From NCBI RefSeq assembly GCF_003585935.1, contig NZ_NRJG01000020.1, positions 1-52,926 on the forward strand: 52,926 nucleotides of DNA, read 5' to 3'. Origin of the DNA: Psittacicella hinzii (GTDB taxonomy: Bacteria; Pseudomonadota; Gammaproteobacteria; Enterobacterales; Psittacicellaceae). Position numbers and translations under genes: made by a program. The stretch's first letter is position 1. Each line of letters opens with the position of its first letter. The notes under the pieces are model-generated. The model saw nothing but the letters and a program-made list of their open reading frames with translations. It was not told where the DNA came from and ran no database searches. Shown here piece by piece: positions 7,014-15,642 of the stretch.

Positions 7014-8162
7014 TTATTTTTTCGCGTTTAATTCAGCTTCTGTTAGTACAGCTTTACTAAAGGCTGAAGACTGACGCATTACAAATTTACCATCTTTAAA
7101 TTGAATAGTAAAGATTGCTAAATTGTATTTTTCGGCAATTTCTAAAGCTTTATCCGCTCCCATTACGTATAAACCGGTAGATAAACCGTCAGCTGTCATA
7201 CAGTCGTTAGCAATAACTGTTAGACTAACGGTATCGTGCGTAACTGAATGACCGGTAAATGGATCGATTTCATGGGTAATGCGTTTACCATTTACGTAGC
7301 GGAAGTTACGGTAGTGACCTGAAGTTGCCAGAGCTTTATTCTCAATACCAATAATGGTATTAACAGAGTTCGCCCCATCTTCACGCGGTTGGTCAATAGC
7401 TACTTGCCATGGACGATTTGATGGATTAACTCCTTTAGCAACAATTTCGCCCCCGATTTCTACGAGGTAGTTTTTACCGCCGTGCTCAGCAAGGTATTGT
7501 GCTGCTAGGTCAACGGCATAACCTTTAGCAATTGAAGAAAGGTCAATTTGTAATTTACCGTCGCTTTTAACTAAGGCAAAAGTCCCATCTTGGTGTTCGA
7601 TTAGAGCTAACTTATCCATACCTACGTGAGTAAGTAATTCTTTTACTTGCTCATCAGTTAATGAATCGTTAGCTTTGCCTGGACCAAAGCCCCAAGCTTT
7701 TACTAAAGAGTAAACCGTTACATCTTCGTAACCTTCGGTCATTTCCCAAATTTCACGAGCTTTAGCGATTACGGTTGCAAAGTTACGCGATACTGGAAAC
7801 TCAACGTTTGCCTTATCAAAATCATTAAATTGAGAAATTACTGATTTAGGATCATAGGTTGAGAACTCACTGTTAAATTGTTTAAAGAACTCAATTAAAC
7901 CAGCTTGGATTTGTTCTGGTTTTTGATCCATTTCAGAAGGTAAGAAAGTAATGTGATATGACGTACCGAAGACATTACCAGAAATTTGCACAGCTGGAGT
8001 TTTAATGTCATCGGTGTTAGCAGCAGTTGTTGCTGCGGCTTTTTGATTATTTAAAGCTGCGGCAGCTGTATCTTCATTTTTATTAGGGAAGAAAGTTTGT
8101 TTAAGAATTAGGGCAATAATAAAGAAAATAATTACCCATATTAAACGTTTTTTTGTAGACAT
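7014..8162 (-). CDS. apbE: FAD:protein FMN transferase ApbE
   Basis: ApbE covalently attaches FMN to Thr residues of exported flavoproteins such as NqrB and NqrC, acting on the periplasmic face. From ATG 8162 it is 382 aa. Family signatures are GTSYHITF, the DLSSIAKGYAVD segment, EIGGEI, HEIDPFTGH and MTADGLSTGLYVMG (Mg-binding C-terminal motif). Residues about 5-25 are a membrane segment. Unlike many ApbE proteins it has no lipobox Cys there (the segment ends KQTFFPN), so it is probably an uncleaved membrane anchor. An Ala/Thr/Asn-rich linker follows. Neighbour nqrM shares the NQR pathway. The TTG at 8174 is a less likely start. Confidence 0.93.
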   Translation of the reverse strand: MSTKKRLIWVIIFFIIALILKQTFFPNKNEDTAAAALNNQKAAATTAANTDDIKTPAVQISGNVFGTSYHITFLPSEMDQKPEQIQAGLIEFFKQFNSEFSTYDPKSVISQFNDFDKANVEFPVSRNFATVIAKAREIWEMTEGYEDVTVYSLVKAWGFGPGKANDSLTDEQVKELLTHVGMDKLALIEHQDGTFALVKSDGKLQIDLSSIAKGYAVDLAAQYLAEHGGKNYLVEIGGEIVAKGVNPSNRPWQVAIDQPREDGANSVNTIIGIENKALATSGHYRNFRYVNGKRITHEIDPFTGHSVTHDTVSLTVIANDCMTADGLSTGLYVMGADKALEIAEKYNLAIFTIQFKDGKFVMRQSSAFSKAVLTEAELNAKK

Positions 8163-9093
8163 ATTTGTTTCCAAAAAAGATAGCTCTAAGCATAATCACT
8201 AAAGATTAGCTCTAGGATAAAGAAAACTGGAGTTAACAAGATTAAAACTTCAGAAAATTTCGCTCTATTTTTACCTACTAGTATCTTTAATCTTGTAAAT
8301 TTGCCCTTTATTATACTTAACTTAGTCTTAGCCACAAGGAAAAAGTGATACCACACTGTGATCTCTTTACCCAACGTGAGCTGTACCTTAAAGATGACAT
8401 AAAAATCGCTTTCTTCTTCCTCTTCTTTCTCGTCTCCTTTCTCCTCTTCCTCCTCTTCTTCTTACTAACTTCTTGCTCGTTTTAGGTGTTTTCTGATCGT
8501 TTAGATCATAATCATCTAAATCAATTTGTGACTTAGTTGGCAAAAAGTAAGTTTTTGCGTAAAAAGTTGCATCTCTTTCCTTTTCTAATACTAAAATAGT
8601 ATTTAAAGCAAAGACCTAAAAGTAATTAATCACTCATAAAAACATCTTACCTATTAATTCACTTGCAACTGTAGATATGAAAGTTGTTAGGCAAACGAAA
8701 GGTAGAGTAGAGAGTTAACTTGGTATATTTTTTACATGCTCCAAATATACTCTATTACTTTCTTACATTCTTACTTTTTCTAACACTCTCCAGTTTAATT
8801 TTTGTTGACAATAATCAGCTCTAAATTTTGAGTAAATTGTAGGGAAAAAGAGGAAATACTTTTACCACCTGTAGAATGGTTATAGTTCTCATGAGCTTAG
8901 TTCGTAACGGATCTTAGTTCATAATGAGCCTTAGCTAGTTTACGGGTTATATTTGTCTTGTTAGGTACTAGCTTTAAGTATTACCCTCTTCTGGGGTAAA
9001 GGCTTATTTTTAGTCACAGAATAAGGTATAATATAGACCGGTTTTTGAAATAAAAACTTTGTTGTAAAAGTGCAAAAGCTAGGAATTATTTCC
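8163..9093. other. Gene-free stretch with polypyrimidine tract
   Basis: No frame here looks coding; a 62-codon minus frame at 8186-8374 starts with TTG and lacks family features. Positions 8409-8463 are pyrimidine throughout except for G 8432. TTGACA occurs at 8804 without a matched -10. A small hairpin TTACCC/GGGTAA lies at 8981-8999. The scrA promoter is at the right end. Confidence 0.6.
9004..9032 (+). promoter_or_regulatory. Probable scrA promoter
   Basis: TATAAT at 9027-9032 is a perfect -10, about 60 nt before ATG 9094. The -35 (TTATTT at 9004-9009, 17-nt spacer) is poor, so an activator may be needed. A TCACA half-site lies at 9014-9018. Confidence 0.5.
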
Positions 9094-11091
9094 ATGAAAT
9101 ACGAACAAGATATAAAAGCCATTATTGCAGGTGTAGGTGGTAAAGAGAACATTATCTCTGTAGTACACTGTGCTACGCGCCTACGAATGGTATTAAAAAA
9201 TCCAGATCTAGCTAACGAAAAAGAGCTAGATAAGATTGATCTAGTAAAAGGTACTTTTAATACTAAAGGTCAATTCCAAATTATTATCGGTGCAGGTACA
9301 GTAAATGTAGTTTGCGCTGAAATGCAAGAGATGCTCGGCTTAACTGAAAACAAAAACGCTGCAGCAGCTGACGACCAACAACCGAAAAACGTAGTTTTAC
9401 GTGTTGTAAAAATTCTTTCTGATATTTTCGTGCCGATCATTCCAGCAATCGTTGCTGGGGGTCTTTTAATGGGACTTTATAATGTATTAACCGCTTCATT
9501 CTTTGCTGACGGTTCTTCATTATTATCTCGTTATCCAGGCATTGATGGCATTAGCCAAATGATTAACTCATTTGCCAATGCGCCATTTATTTTCTTACCT
9601 GTACTAATTGCGTTCTCTGCAAGCCGTATCTTTGGTGGTAACCCATTCTTAGGTGCTGCAATGGGGATGATCATGGTGCACCCAGATCTTCTAAACGCTT
9701 ACGTATATGGTAGTACAGCAGCCGACCAAGTTCCTTACTGGGATATTTTTGGTTTCCACATTGATAAAGTTGGTTACCAAGGTACAGTATTACCAGTATT
9801 AGCCGTAACTTGGATTCTTGCGAAAATCGAAAATTTCCTACGTTCAATTACACCATCATGGTTAGATAACTTATCTACACCATTAATTGCGATTATTGTT
9901 ACTTCAGCAATTACGTTTATTTTCGTAGGTCCGATTTTACGTGACGCAGGTGATTACTTAGCTGCAGGTTTATCTTGGATCTACTACAAGTTAAACTTTG
10001 TGGGTGGAGCAATCTTCGGTGGTCTATATGCACCAATCGTAATTACCGGTTTACACCAATCATTCGTAGCAATCGAAACCCAATTAATTGCTGCTAAAGC
10101 TGAAACTGGTGGTACGTTCATTTTCGTAACTGCTGCATGTTCAAACGTAGCACAAGGTGCTGCAACTCTAGCAGTATTACTAACTTCACGCAACCAAAAA
10201 GTTAAATCTTTATGTGCGTCAGCAGGTATTTCAGCCTTACTAGGTATTACTGAACCAGCAATGTTCGGGGTTAACTTAAAACTTAAATATCCGTTCATTG
10301 GTGCGATTACTGGTGCGGCTCTAGGTGCGGCATTTATGTCATTCACTAAAACTTTAGCAGTTGCTTTAGGTGCTGCTGGTTTAGTGGGCTTTGTGTCAGT
10401 TGTACCTGCTCACTGGGGTGATTACTTCATTGCTTTAGCAATTTCGATTGTGGTAGCATTCGTAGTTACTTTAGTTTTAGGTAAACGTGCTGAAGCTAAA
10501 GCAGCTCTTGAAGAACAAGAAGCTGCAAAAAAAGCACAAGAAAATAAAGATTTAAACACACAAGTGCGTTTTGAGAAAAAAATCGCAGTAGCGCAAGTTA
10601 AAGCTTTAGAAAAAGGTCAAGAATGTCAATTAGCTTCACCTATTAGCGGTAAAGTATTACCATTAGACCAAGGTTCAGATCCAGGCTTTGCTTCTGGTGC
10701 TATGGGACCGGGTATGGTAATCCAACCAAGCGAAGGTCGAGTTTACGCTCCAGTAAGCGGTAAAGTTGAAAGTCTTTTCCCATCAAAACACGCTTTAATC
10801 TTACAATTAGATAACGGTATTCAATTACTAATTCACTTTGGCATGGATACTGTAAGCTTAAATGGTCAAGGCTTTACAGCTCACGTCCAAACTGGTGACC
10901 GTTTTAACGCTGGTGATTTATTACTTGAAGCTGATCTTGAGTTCATTAAATCTCAAGGTTTATCTACAGAAACGCCAATTGTTATTACCAACTTCGAAGA
11001 CGATGATGGTGAAGAACAATATGCAGTAGTAAATGTTCGTAGTGGTGATCTAGCCCACAATGAACCTGCATTAGTAGTAGCTGCTAAATAG
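9094..11091 (+). CDS. scrA: Sucrose-specific PTS transporter, EIIBCA fusion
   Basis: This permease imports sucrose with phosphorylation to sucrose-6-phosphate. From ATG 9094 (AGGA upstream) it is 665 aa in three domains. EIIB covers about 1-90, with the phospho-Cys in VVHCATRLR at residue 26. The membrane EIIC domain covers about 105-470 and includes GITEPAMFGVNLKLKYP. An EIIA(Glc)-like domain covers about 515-650, with the phospho-His in LLIHFGMDTVSL at residue 581. Many ScrA proteins lack EIIA and use Crr; here it is fused. Substrate is inferred from scrB next to it, since trehalose and beta-glucoside EIIs share the fold. A strong terminator ends the unit before scrB, and no ScrR is visible. 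Confidence 0.88.
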   Translation: MKYEQDIKAIIAGVGGKENIISVVHCATRLRMVLKNPDLANEKELDKIDLVKGTFNTKGQFQIIIGAGTVNVVCAEMQEMLGLTENKNAAAADDQQPKNVVLRVVKILSDIFVPIIPAIVAGGLLMGLYNVLTASFFADGSSLLSRYPGIDGISQMINSFANAPFIFLPVLIAFSASRIFGGNPFLGAAMGMIMVHPDLLNAYVYGSTAADQVPYWDIFGFHIDKVGYQGTVLPVLAVTWILAKIENFLRSITPSWLDNLSTPLIAIIVTSAITFIFVGPILRDAGDYLAAGLSWIYYKLNFVGGAIFGGLYAPIVITGLHQSFVAIETQLIAAKAETGGTFIFVTAACSNVAQGAATLAVLLTSRNQKVKSLCASAGISALLGITEPAMFGVNLKLKYPFIGAITGAALGAAFMSFTKTLAVALGAAGLVGFVSVVPAHWGDYFIALAISIVVAFVVTLVLGKRAEAKAALEEQEAAKKAQENKDLNTQVRFEKKIAVAQVKALEKGQECQLASPISGKVLPLDQGSDPGFASGAMGPGMVIQPSEGRVYAPVSGKVESLFPSKHALILQLDNGIQLLIHFGMDTVSLNGQGFTAHVQTGDRFNAGDLLLEADLEFIKSQGLSTETPIVITNFEDDDGEEQYAVVNVRSGDLAHNEPALVVAAK

Positions 11092-11286
11092 TCAACCTAA
11101 AAGTTTAGGCTTAACTCTTAGACCAATGGTTAAGCGCTTGCCAAAAAGTAAGACTAGTTGCTATTGCTAATTTCTTCCTTTTTGCCTCACTTAGATGCAA
11201 GGTAGTAAGATACGCCTTATTCTTTGGCGCTCTCCGCAAGCGTAATGTCTAAGTAATTTAAACCTCTACTTTTACAACAAATTAAA

Positions 11287-11318
11287 CCCAGAGATTCAGA
11301 ATCTCTGGGTACTTTTTT
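11287..11318 (+). terminator. Intrinsic terminator after scrA
   Basis: CCCAGAGATTC (11287-11297) pairs perfectly with GAATCTCTGGG (11299-11309), then TACTTTTTT. It separates scrA from scrB about 195 nt after the scrA stop. Confidence 0.88.
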
Positions 11319-11577
11319 GTCCGTAAGGCTTACTGTACGCACGCTCGGTATACTCCGTACTTATGCAAGCATACAAATTGCGAGTATTGCATATATTGCA
11401 CGCACTGCACATATCGCAAGTAAGTACACATCTTAAGTACGTACGCGAACAGCACGCGAGCACTTTTACCACAATGGTATCATTTTAATACTAATTTGCT
11501 TTAATGCTATAATAGGCTAGAAAAAAATAGCAGGTATTTTTACCTGTACCACAATCAAACAATACTTAGGGATTTCT
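11319..11577 (+). promoter_or_regulatory. scrB upstream region: extended -10 and leader hairpin
   Basis: TGCTATAAT at 11505-11513 is an extended -10, the same word as before bamD. A hairpin CAGGTA-TTTT-TACCTG sits at 11531-11546 in the leader. Positions about 11335-11460 are unusual, with many alternating purine-pyrimidine runs (GTACGCACGC, GTACGTACGCG) and repeated TTGCA/TGCA words. An operator function is possible but unproven. AGGGA before ATG 11578 is the ribosome site. Confidence 0.55.
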
Positions 11578-13044
11578 ATGAACAAACAAGAATATTTAGA
11601 TAAGTATCATACGTCTGAACAACAAGCAGTACGTCAAAACGTAGCTAATGATCCTTATCGTTTACAGTTTCACATTCAACCTGAATCAGGTTGGATGAAC
11701 GATCCAAATGGTTTAAGTGTATTAAACGGTACTATTCATTGGTTCTACCAATACAATCCATTTAATCCTAAAGGTGGAGCTATTTTCTGGGGTCATGTTT
11801 CTACTAAAGATTACGTGAACTTTACGCATCATGCGCCTGCACTATATAACGATCATCCTGCCGACCGTGATGGGGTGTATTCAGGTTCAGCGTATATAGA
11901 GAATGGTACAGCTTACTATTTTTACACTGGTAATGTAAAACATCGTGATCAAGAATACGATTACATTACTGCTGGTCGTGAACAAAATACCATTCTCGTA
12001 ACTTCTAAAGATGGTGTAACTTTTAGTGAGAAAGAAGTAGTATTGTGTAATGCTGACTATCCTGCAGATATGTCAAACCACGTGCGTGATCCAAAAGTTT
12101 GGAAACAAGATGGTCGTTACTACATGGTATTAGGTGCACGTACTTTAGAGTCTAAAGGTATGGTACTAATCTATGTATCAGATGACTTACATAACTGGTC
12201 ATACCACATGCGTCTAGACGTAAATGGTACTTGTGGTTATATGATGGAATGTCCGGATCTATTTAATTTAGACGGTCAATGGTTCTTAATCTCTTGCCCA
12301 CAAGGAATCGAAGCTAAAGGTTACGAATATAACAACGTATACCAATGTGGTTACCATACATTAGATATTGATCTGCAAGCAAAAACTTATCGTTTTACTT
12401 CGGACTTTATTGAAATTGATCGTGGTTTTGATTTTTACGCAGTTCAAACTTACGTAGATGATAGCAACCGTCGCATTTTAGTGGGTTGGTTTGGTTTACC
12501 AGATATTACTTATACAAACCCTACTTTAGCGCAAGGTTGGCAACACTGTTTATCAGTACCTCGTGAACTAAAAAATGTAAACGGTCGTTTACACTTATGT
12601 CCAATTAACGAGTTACAAGCTCTACGTCAAACTCCAGCTACTCAAGCTGTAGTGACAGATGAGCAATTACGTGCTGGCATTAACACTAAAGTATATGAAC
12701 TAGACGTAGTACCAGCGGCTGGTGACATTACTCTGGCTTTACGTCGTGACGTAACTTTATCTTATAATGCACAAACGCAAGTGGCAACCTTAACTATGGG
12801 TAAATCAGGTTATGGTCGTGATGTGCGTCATGTAAAACTAGCTCAAGCATTAAGTCGTATTCACGTATATAGCGATACTTCGACTTTAGAAATCTTCTTA
12901 AATGATGGTGCTGAAGTATTTAATACGCGTGTATATGCTGAACCAGCTGATGAAGTTGTATCTTTAGTGCAAGGTAGTACAACTAAAGCTGAACTTTATG
13001 CCTTAGGTAGCTTAAAAGTAACTAATTTAGCTGGTCAAGCTTAG
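11578..13044 (+). CDS. scrB: Sucrose-6-phosphate hydrolase (GH32)
   Basis: ScrB hydrolyses sucrose-6-phosphate to glucose-6-phosphate and fructose in the cytoplasm. It is 488 aa, usual for the family. GH32 catalytic motifs are all present: WMNDPNG (Asp nucleophile), the FWGHVSTKD segment, VRDPKVW (transition-state Asp) and MMECPDLF (Glu acid/base). There is no signal peptide, as expected for the intracellular enzyme rather than a secreted invertase or levanase. The C-terminal part is the GH32 beta-sandwich. It pairs with scrA but has its own promoter and terminator. It could also act on other fructosides; sucrose-6-phosphate is inferred from the PTS neighbour. Confidence 0.92.
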   Translation: MNKQEYLDKYHTSEQQAVRQNVANDPYRLQFHIQPESGWMNDPNGLSVLNGTIHWFYQYNPFNPKGGAIFWGHVSTKDYVNFTHHAPALYNDHPADRDGVYSGSAYIENGTAYYFYTGNVKHRDQEYDYITAGREQNTILVTSKDGVTFSEKEVVLCNADYPADMSNHVRDPKVWKQDGRYYMVLGARTLESKGMVLIYVSDDLHNWSYHMRLDVNGTCGYMMECPDLFNLDGQWFLISCPQGIEAKGYEYNNVYQCGYHTLDIDLQAKTYRFTSDFIEIDRGFDFYAVQTYVDDSNRRILVGWFGLPDITYTNPTLAQGWQHCLSVPRELKNVNGRLHLCPINELQALRQTPATQAVVTDEQLRAGINTKVYELDVVPAAGDITLALRRDVTLSYNAQTQVATLTMGKSGYGRDVRHVKLAQALSRIHVYSDTSTLEIFLNDGAEVFNTRVYAEPADEVVSLVQGSTTKAELYALGSLKVTNLAGQA

Positions 13045-13230
13045 TTTGTATTTAGCAGGTTAAGTTTAGTTTGCAATTAGCTAGTCAAGCTTAGTTTATC
13101 TAAACGCACCAAGCTAAGTTAATTATTAGAAAACTTTTAAATAATTGAGATTGGAACAATCTTAACTAAGCTTGTGCTTAAATGGTTATAGACCACACCG
13201 CACAATTTAAATTGATAAAAAATTTCTTTT

Positions 13231-13261
13231 CCCTCCTAAATTAATTTTTAGGAGGGTTTTT
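13231..13261 (+). terminator. Intrinsic terminator after scrB
   Basis: CCCTCCTAAA (13231-13240) pairs with TTTAGGAGGG (13247-13256), followed by TTTTT. It sits about 190 nt after the scrB stop, in a gap (13045-13550) that otherwise holds imperfect repeats of CTTAGTTTG and the CRP-like site. Confidence 0.85.
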
Positions 13262-13388
13262 GCGTCAAATAACCATATAAATAGTGTTGGTTTGGGTTTT
13301 GCTTCTAAGTCCTTGAAAATTAGCGCAACCGTGGAGACCTAGCTAGCAAAAATTACTCCTTTTTTATCACGTAAATCCTTTTGCAACA

Positions 13389-13415
13389 AAAAAAGTGTGA
13401 CCGCTGACACAAATC
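13389..13415 (+). promoter_or_regulatory. CRP-like site upstream of small membrane protein
   Basis: TGTGA-CCGCTG-ACACA at 13396-13411 matches the CRP consensus TGTGA-N6-TCACA at 9 of 10 bases, with A-rich left and AAAT right flanks. TATAAA words at 13424, 13453 and 13461 are candidate -10 elements at class II or class I distances. The 27-nt block is nearly the same as 348-374. Confidence 0.62.
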
Positions 13416-13550
13416 GCAAAGGATATAAAGATTTTTTCATTAAATAGGAGTAATATAAAAGTATAAATAAGGCAAGACCTACATATAATTAGCAATTAAA
13501 ATTTAGGTTAGCGCCTTACACTAAGCGGATTTAGATTTTAAGGAGGACTT

Positions 13551-13772
13551 ATGTTCCTTATTGATGTTGTGTTAAAAGCCTTAATGCATATTAGTATTTC
13601 TTTATGTATTATCTTTGTTTTCGTGATCCTACCTTTATACTTATTAAGTCGTAAAGTGAAATTAGTACGTCGTTATCGTCGTATTAAACGTGTAAACGAA
13701 ACAGTAAAAGCTACTCCGGTTTCTCCTGTTGAAGCTATTATTTCAACAAATAAAGGTAAATCAGCAGCTTAA
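13551..13772 (+). CDS. Small single-pass membrane protein, unknown function (73 aa)
   Basis: I do not recognise the family. The protein has one hydrophobic helix at about residues 8-32 (ISISLCIIFVFVILPLYLL). A strongly basic stretch follows (SRKVKLVRRYRRIKRVN), then a polar tail ending GKSAA; the positive charges predict N-out/C-in topology. Translation is well supported by AAGGAGG at a good distance before ATG 13551 and by codon use like the neighbours. The best CRP-like site in the window lies 140 nt upstream with promoter-like words between, so it is probably a cAMP-CRP-controlled single gene. A long hairpin at 13809-13854 follows. A role as a small regulator of a transporter would fit, but nothing shows this. 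Confidence 0.75.
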   Translation: MFLIDVVLKALMHISISLCIIFVFVILPLYLLSRKVKLVRRYRRIKRVNETVKATPVSPVEAIISTNKGKSAA

Positions 13773-13808
13773 TTACAGCATAAAATCTGATTAATTGTCT
13801 TGCTTAAG

Positions 13809-13854
13809 CAAACGGCACTAACTAGTCGCGTTCACGGCAAGTTAGTGCCGTTTG
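13809..13854 (+). repeat. Long hairpin (15-bp stem, 16-nt loop) after small gene
   Basis: CAAACGGCACTAACT (13809-13823) pairs perfectly with 13840-13854. It is followed by TCGTGTGAG, not a T-run. This may be an mRNA 3'-end stabiliser, part of a small RNA, or an operator. Confidence 0.7.
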
Positions 13855-13905
13855 TCGTGTGAGCTTAAGTTTGCCACCAAGCAACAGTAATTTTGAATGA
13901 CATTA

Positions 13906-13974
13906 ACTTTAAGTTACTGAAGTTTTAACACAAGCTTTAAGTAACCAAAACTTTAAGTCATCGAAACTTAAAGT
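13906..13974. repeat. Four copies of ACTTTAAGT-type word upstream of nanM
   Basis: The copies are ACTTTAAGT at 13906-13914 and 13950-13958, GCTTTAAGT at 13934-13942, and the inverse ACTTAAAGT at 13966-13974. The last three are spaced exactly 16 nt apart. The array ends 60 nt before the nanM start and may be a regulator-binding cluster. Confidence 0.6.
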
Positions 13975-14034
13975 AACTTGCTTGGTAACAATCGCTTTCC
14001 TTTTCACTTCCCTCGCACTTTATTGGAGTCCATA

Positions 14035-15171
14035 ATGAAGAAATTAGCTCTTAAATCTTTGGCAACTTTTAGTTTACTAGCTTTAGCTGGTACTGCTTTA
14101 GCAAACCAATATCCAAATCTTCCTAGCCCAGTTGCTCAAGGTGGCGGTGCTTTAATTGGAGATACGGCTTATGTTGGTTTAGGTTCGGCAGGTAAAAAAT
14201 TCTTTGCCTTAGACCTTAAAGCAGCAACCCCTACGTGGCGTGAGTTAGCTGAATTCCCTGGTGAAGCTCGTGTACAGCCTGTAGTGGTAGCGGTAAACGG
14301 TAAAATTTATGTCTTTGGTGGTTTGGCTAAAGTTAATGGCGTAAATACTTCGGTAAATGACGCTTATGTTTATGATCCAGCAACTAATAAATGGTCGACA
14401 CTTAACACACGTTCACCACTAGGTTTAGTAGGGGCTGCAGGTGTAAACTACAAAGATAAAATTTATGTTGTAGGTGGTACGAACTTTGAAATCTTTAATG
14501 GCTTTTTCAAAGATCACACCGCAGCTAAAGATGACGCAGCTAAAACAGCTATTGCTAATGCCTATTTTGATTTAAGAGCAGAAGATTACTTCTTTAATAA
14601 CGTACTCTTTAGTTACAACCCAGCGACCAATAAATGGGCTAACGAAGGTAGTATGGAAATGCGTGGACGTGCAGGGGCAGGTGTTGCCGTTTATGACAAC
14701 AAACTATACGTAGTAAGTGGGGAAATTAAACCTGGTCTACGTACAGATAAAGCTTCTGTAGGTAAGTTTGAACGTAATGGTGAAGTAGATTGGGAATCAA
14801 TTAAAGATTTACCTGCTAACCCAGGTGAAAAAGTACAAGACGGCGTAGCTGGTAGCTACACTGCCTTTGTAGGTAAAACTCTATTTGTTGCCGGTGGGGC
14901 AAACTTCCCTGGTGCTCACGATGCTTATAAAGCAGGTAAATTATATGCACACCAAGGTCTGAAAAAAGTTTACCAAAAAGCATCCTTTGTCCTCAATGAT
15001 GGTAAATGGAGTTTTGCAGGTGACTTACCTCTAGGTTCGGGTTATGGTGTAACTTTATCCTATGGTAATCAAGCTTTAATTTTTGGTGGTGAAACCGATG
15101 GTGGTAAAGGTTTAGCTGAAGTATGGGTTGTAACCTATGATCCAGCAACGAACAAAGTTTCATTTAAATAA
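14035..15171 (+). CDS. nanM: N-acetylneuraminate epimerase (sialic acid mutarotase) NanM
   Basis: NanM speeds conversion of alpha- to beta-N-acetylneuraminate in the periplasm, helping capture of host sialic acid. From ATG 14035 (GGAG upstream) it is 378 aa (E. coli 368). A signal peptide MKKLALKSLATFSLLALAG...ALA precedes the mature start NQYPNLPSPV, which matches the E. coli mature start pattern. The body is a six-bladed Kelch propeller with repeated segments such as GKIYVFGG, DKIYVVGG, NKLYVVSGE and QALIFGGE and the DPATNKW turns. The longer frame from 13978 includes non-family residues and lacks a ribosome site. No other nan genes are adjacent. Confidence 0.92.
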   Translation: MKKLALKSLATFSLLALAGTALANQYPNLPSPVAQGGGALIGDTAYVGLGSAGKKFFALDLKAATPTWRELAEFPGEARVQPVVVAVNGKIYVFGGLAKVNGVNTSVNDAYVYDPATNKWSTLNTRSPLGLVGAAGVNYKDKIYVVGGTNFEIFNGFFKDHTAAKDDAAKTAIANAYFDLRAEDYFFNNVLFSYNPATNKWANEGSMEMRGRAGAGVAVYDNKLYVVSGEIKPGLRTDKASVGKFERNGEVDWESIKDLPANPGEKVQDGVAGSYTAFVGKTLFVAGGANFPGAHDAYKAGKLYAHQGLKKVYQKASFVLNDGKWSFAGDLPLGSGYGVTLSYGNQALIFGGETDGGKGLAEVWVVTYDPATNKVSFK

Positions 15172-15642
15172 AGTGAAGAATCTACAAAACAAGTAAATTA
15201 CAAGTGGTAATTTAATAAAAAATTTACGTAGTTTACTTACACCTTCTTCCTTAAGATAGTAATCCTTTATGGGTTACACTATTGACTAGATTAGTTTTCC
15301 GGGTCGTATGACTCGGAAAACTGTATTTCCAAGCTAGGAAAAATAAAGAACTAAAAAGCAAATAAGCAGCTAGATTTAATGTTTTAGCCTCTAAAACGAC
15401 AATCATAGATAAAAATTTTAGCAATTTTTATCCCGAAAAATTACAAGTTTAAGGCTTGGAAGCTAATTTTTTTACTAAAAAATGCTTTTAAGTTATTGCG
15501 CAGACTTTAAATTGCTGTTAGGATATAAGTAGAAGATTATAATTTTTAATTATAAAAAGGAACGAGATAAAGAATAGTTTCTTTATCCGCATTAAGATAA
15601 ATATAAAAGAAGTATTAACTTCGTGTTGATTAAGGACGCAGT
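15172..15642. other. Gap between nanM and oppA
   Basis: No gene is seen. A hairpin AGTTTTCCG...CGGAAAACT at 15293-15322 (loop GTAT) may end nanM transcription, with only a short T-run. A perfect inverted repeat TTATAATT-TTT-AATTATAA lies at 15537-15555, shortly before oppA, overlapping possible -10 words (TATAAG 15524, TATAAT 15538). Confidence 0.6.

Noticed and set aside
8186-8374. 62-codon minus-strand frame upstream of apbE
   Set aside because: It starts with TTG, lacks a ribosome site and has no recognisable feature beyond chance hydrophobicity in AT-rich DNA.
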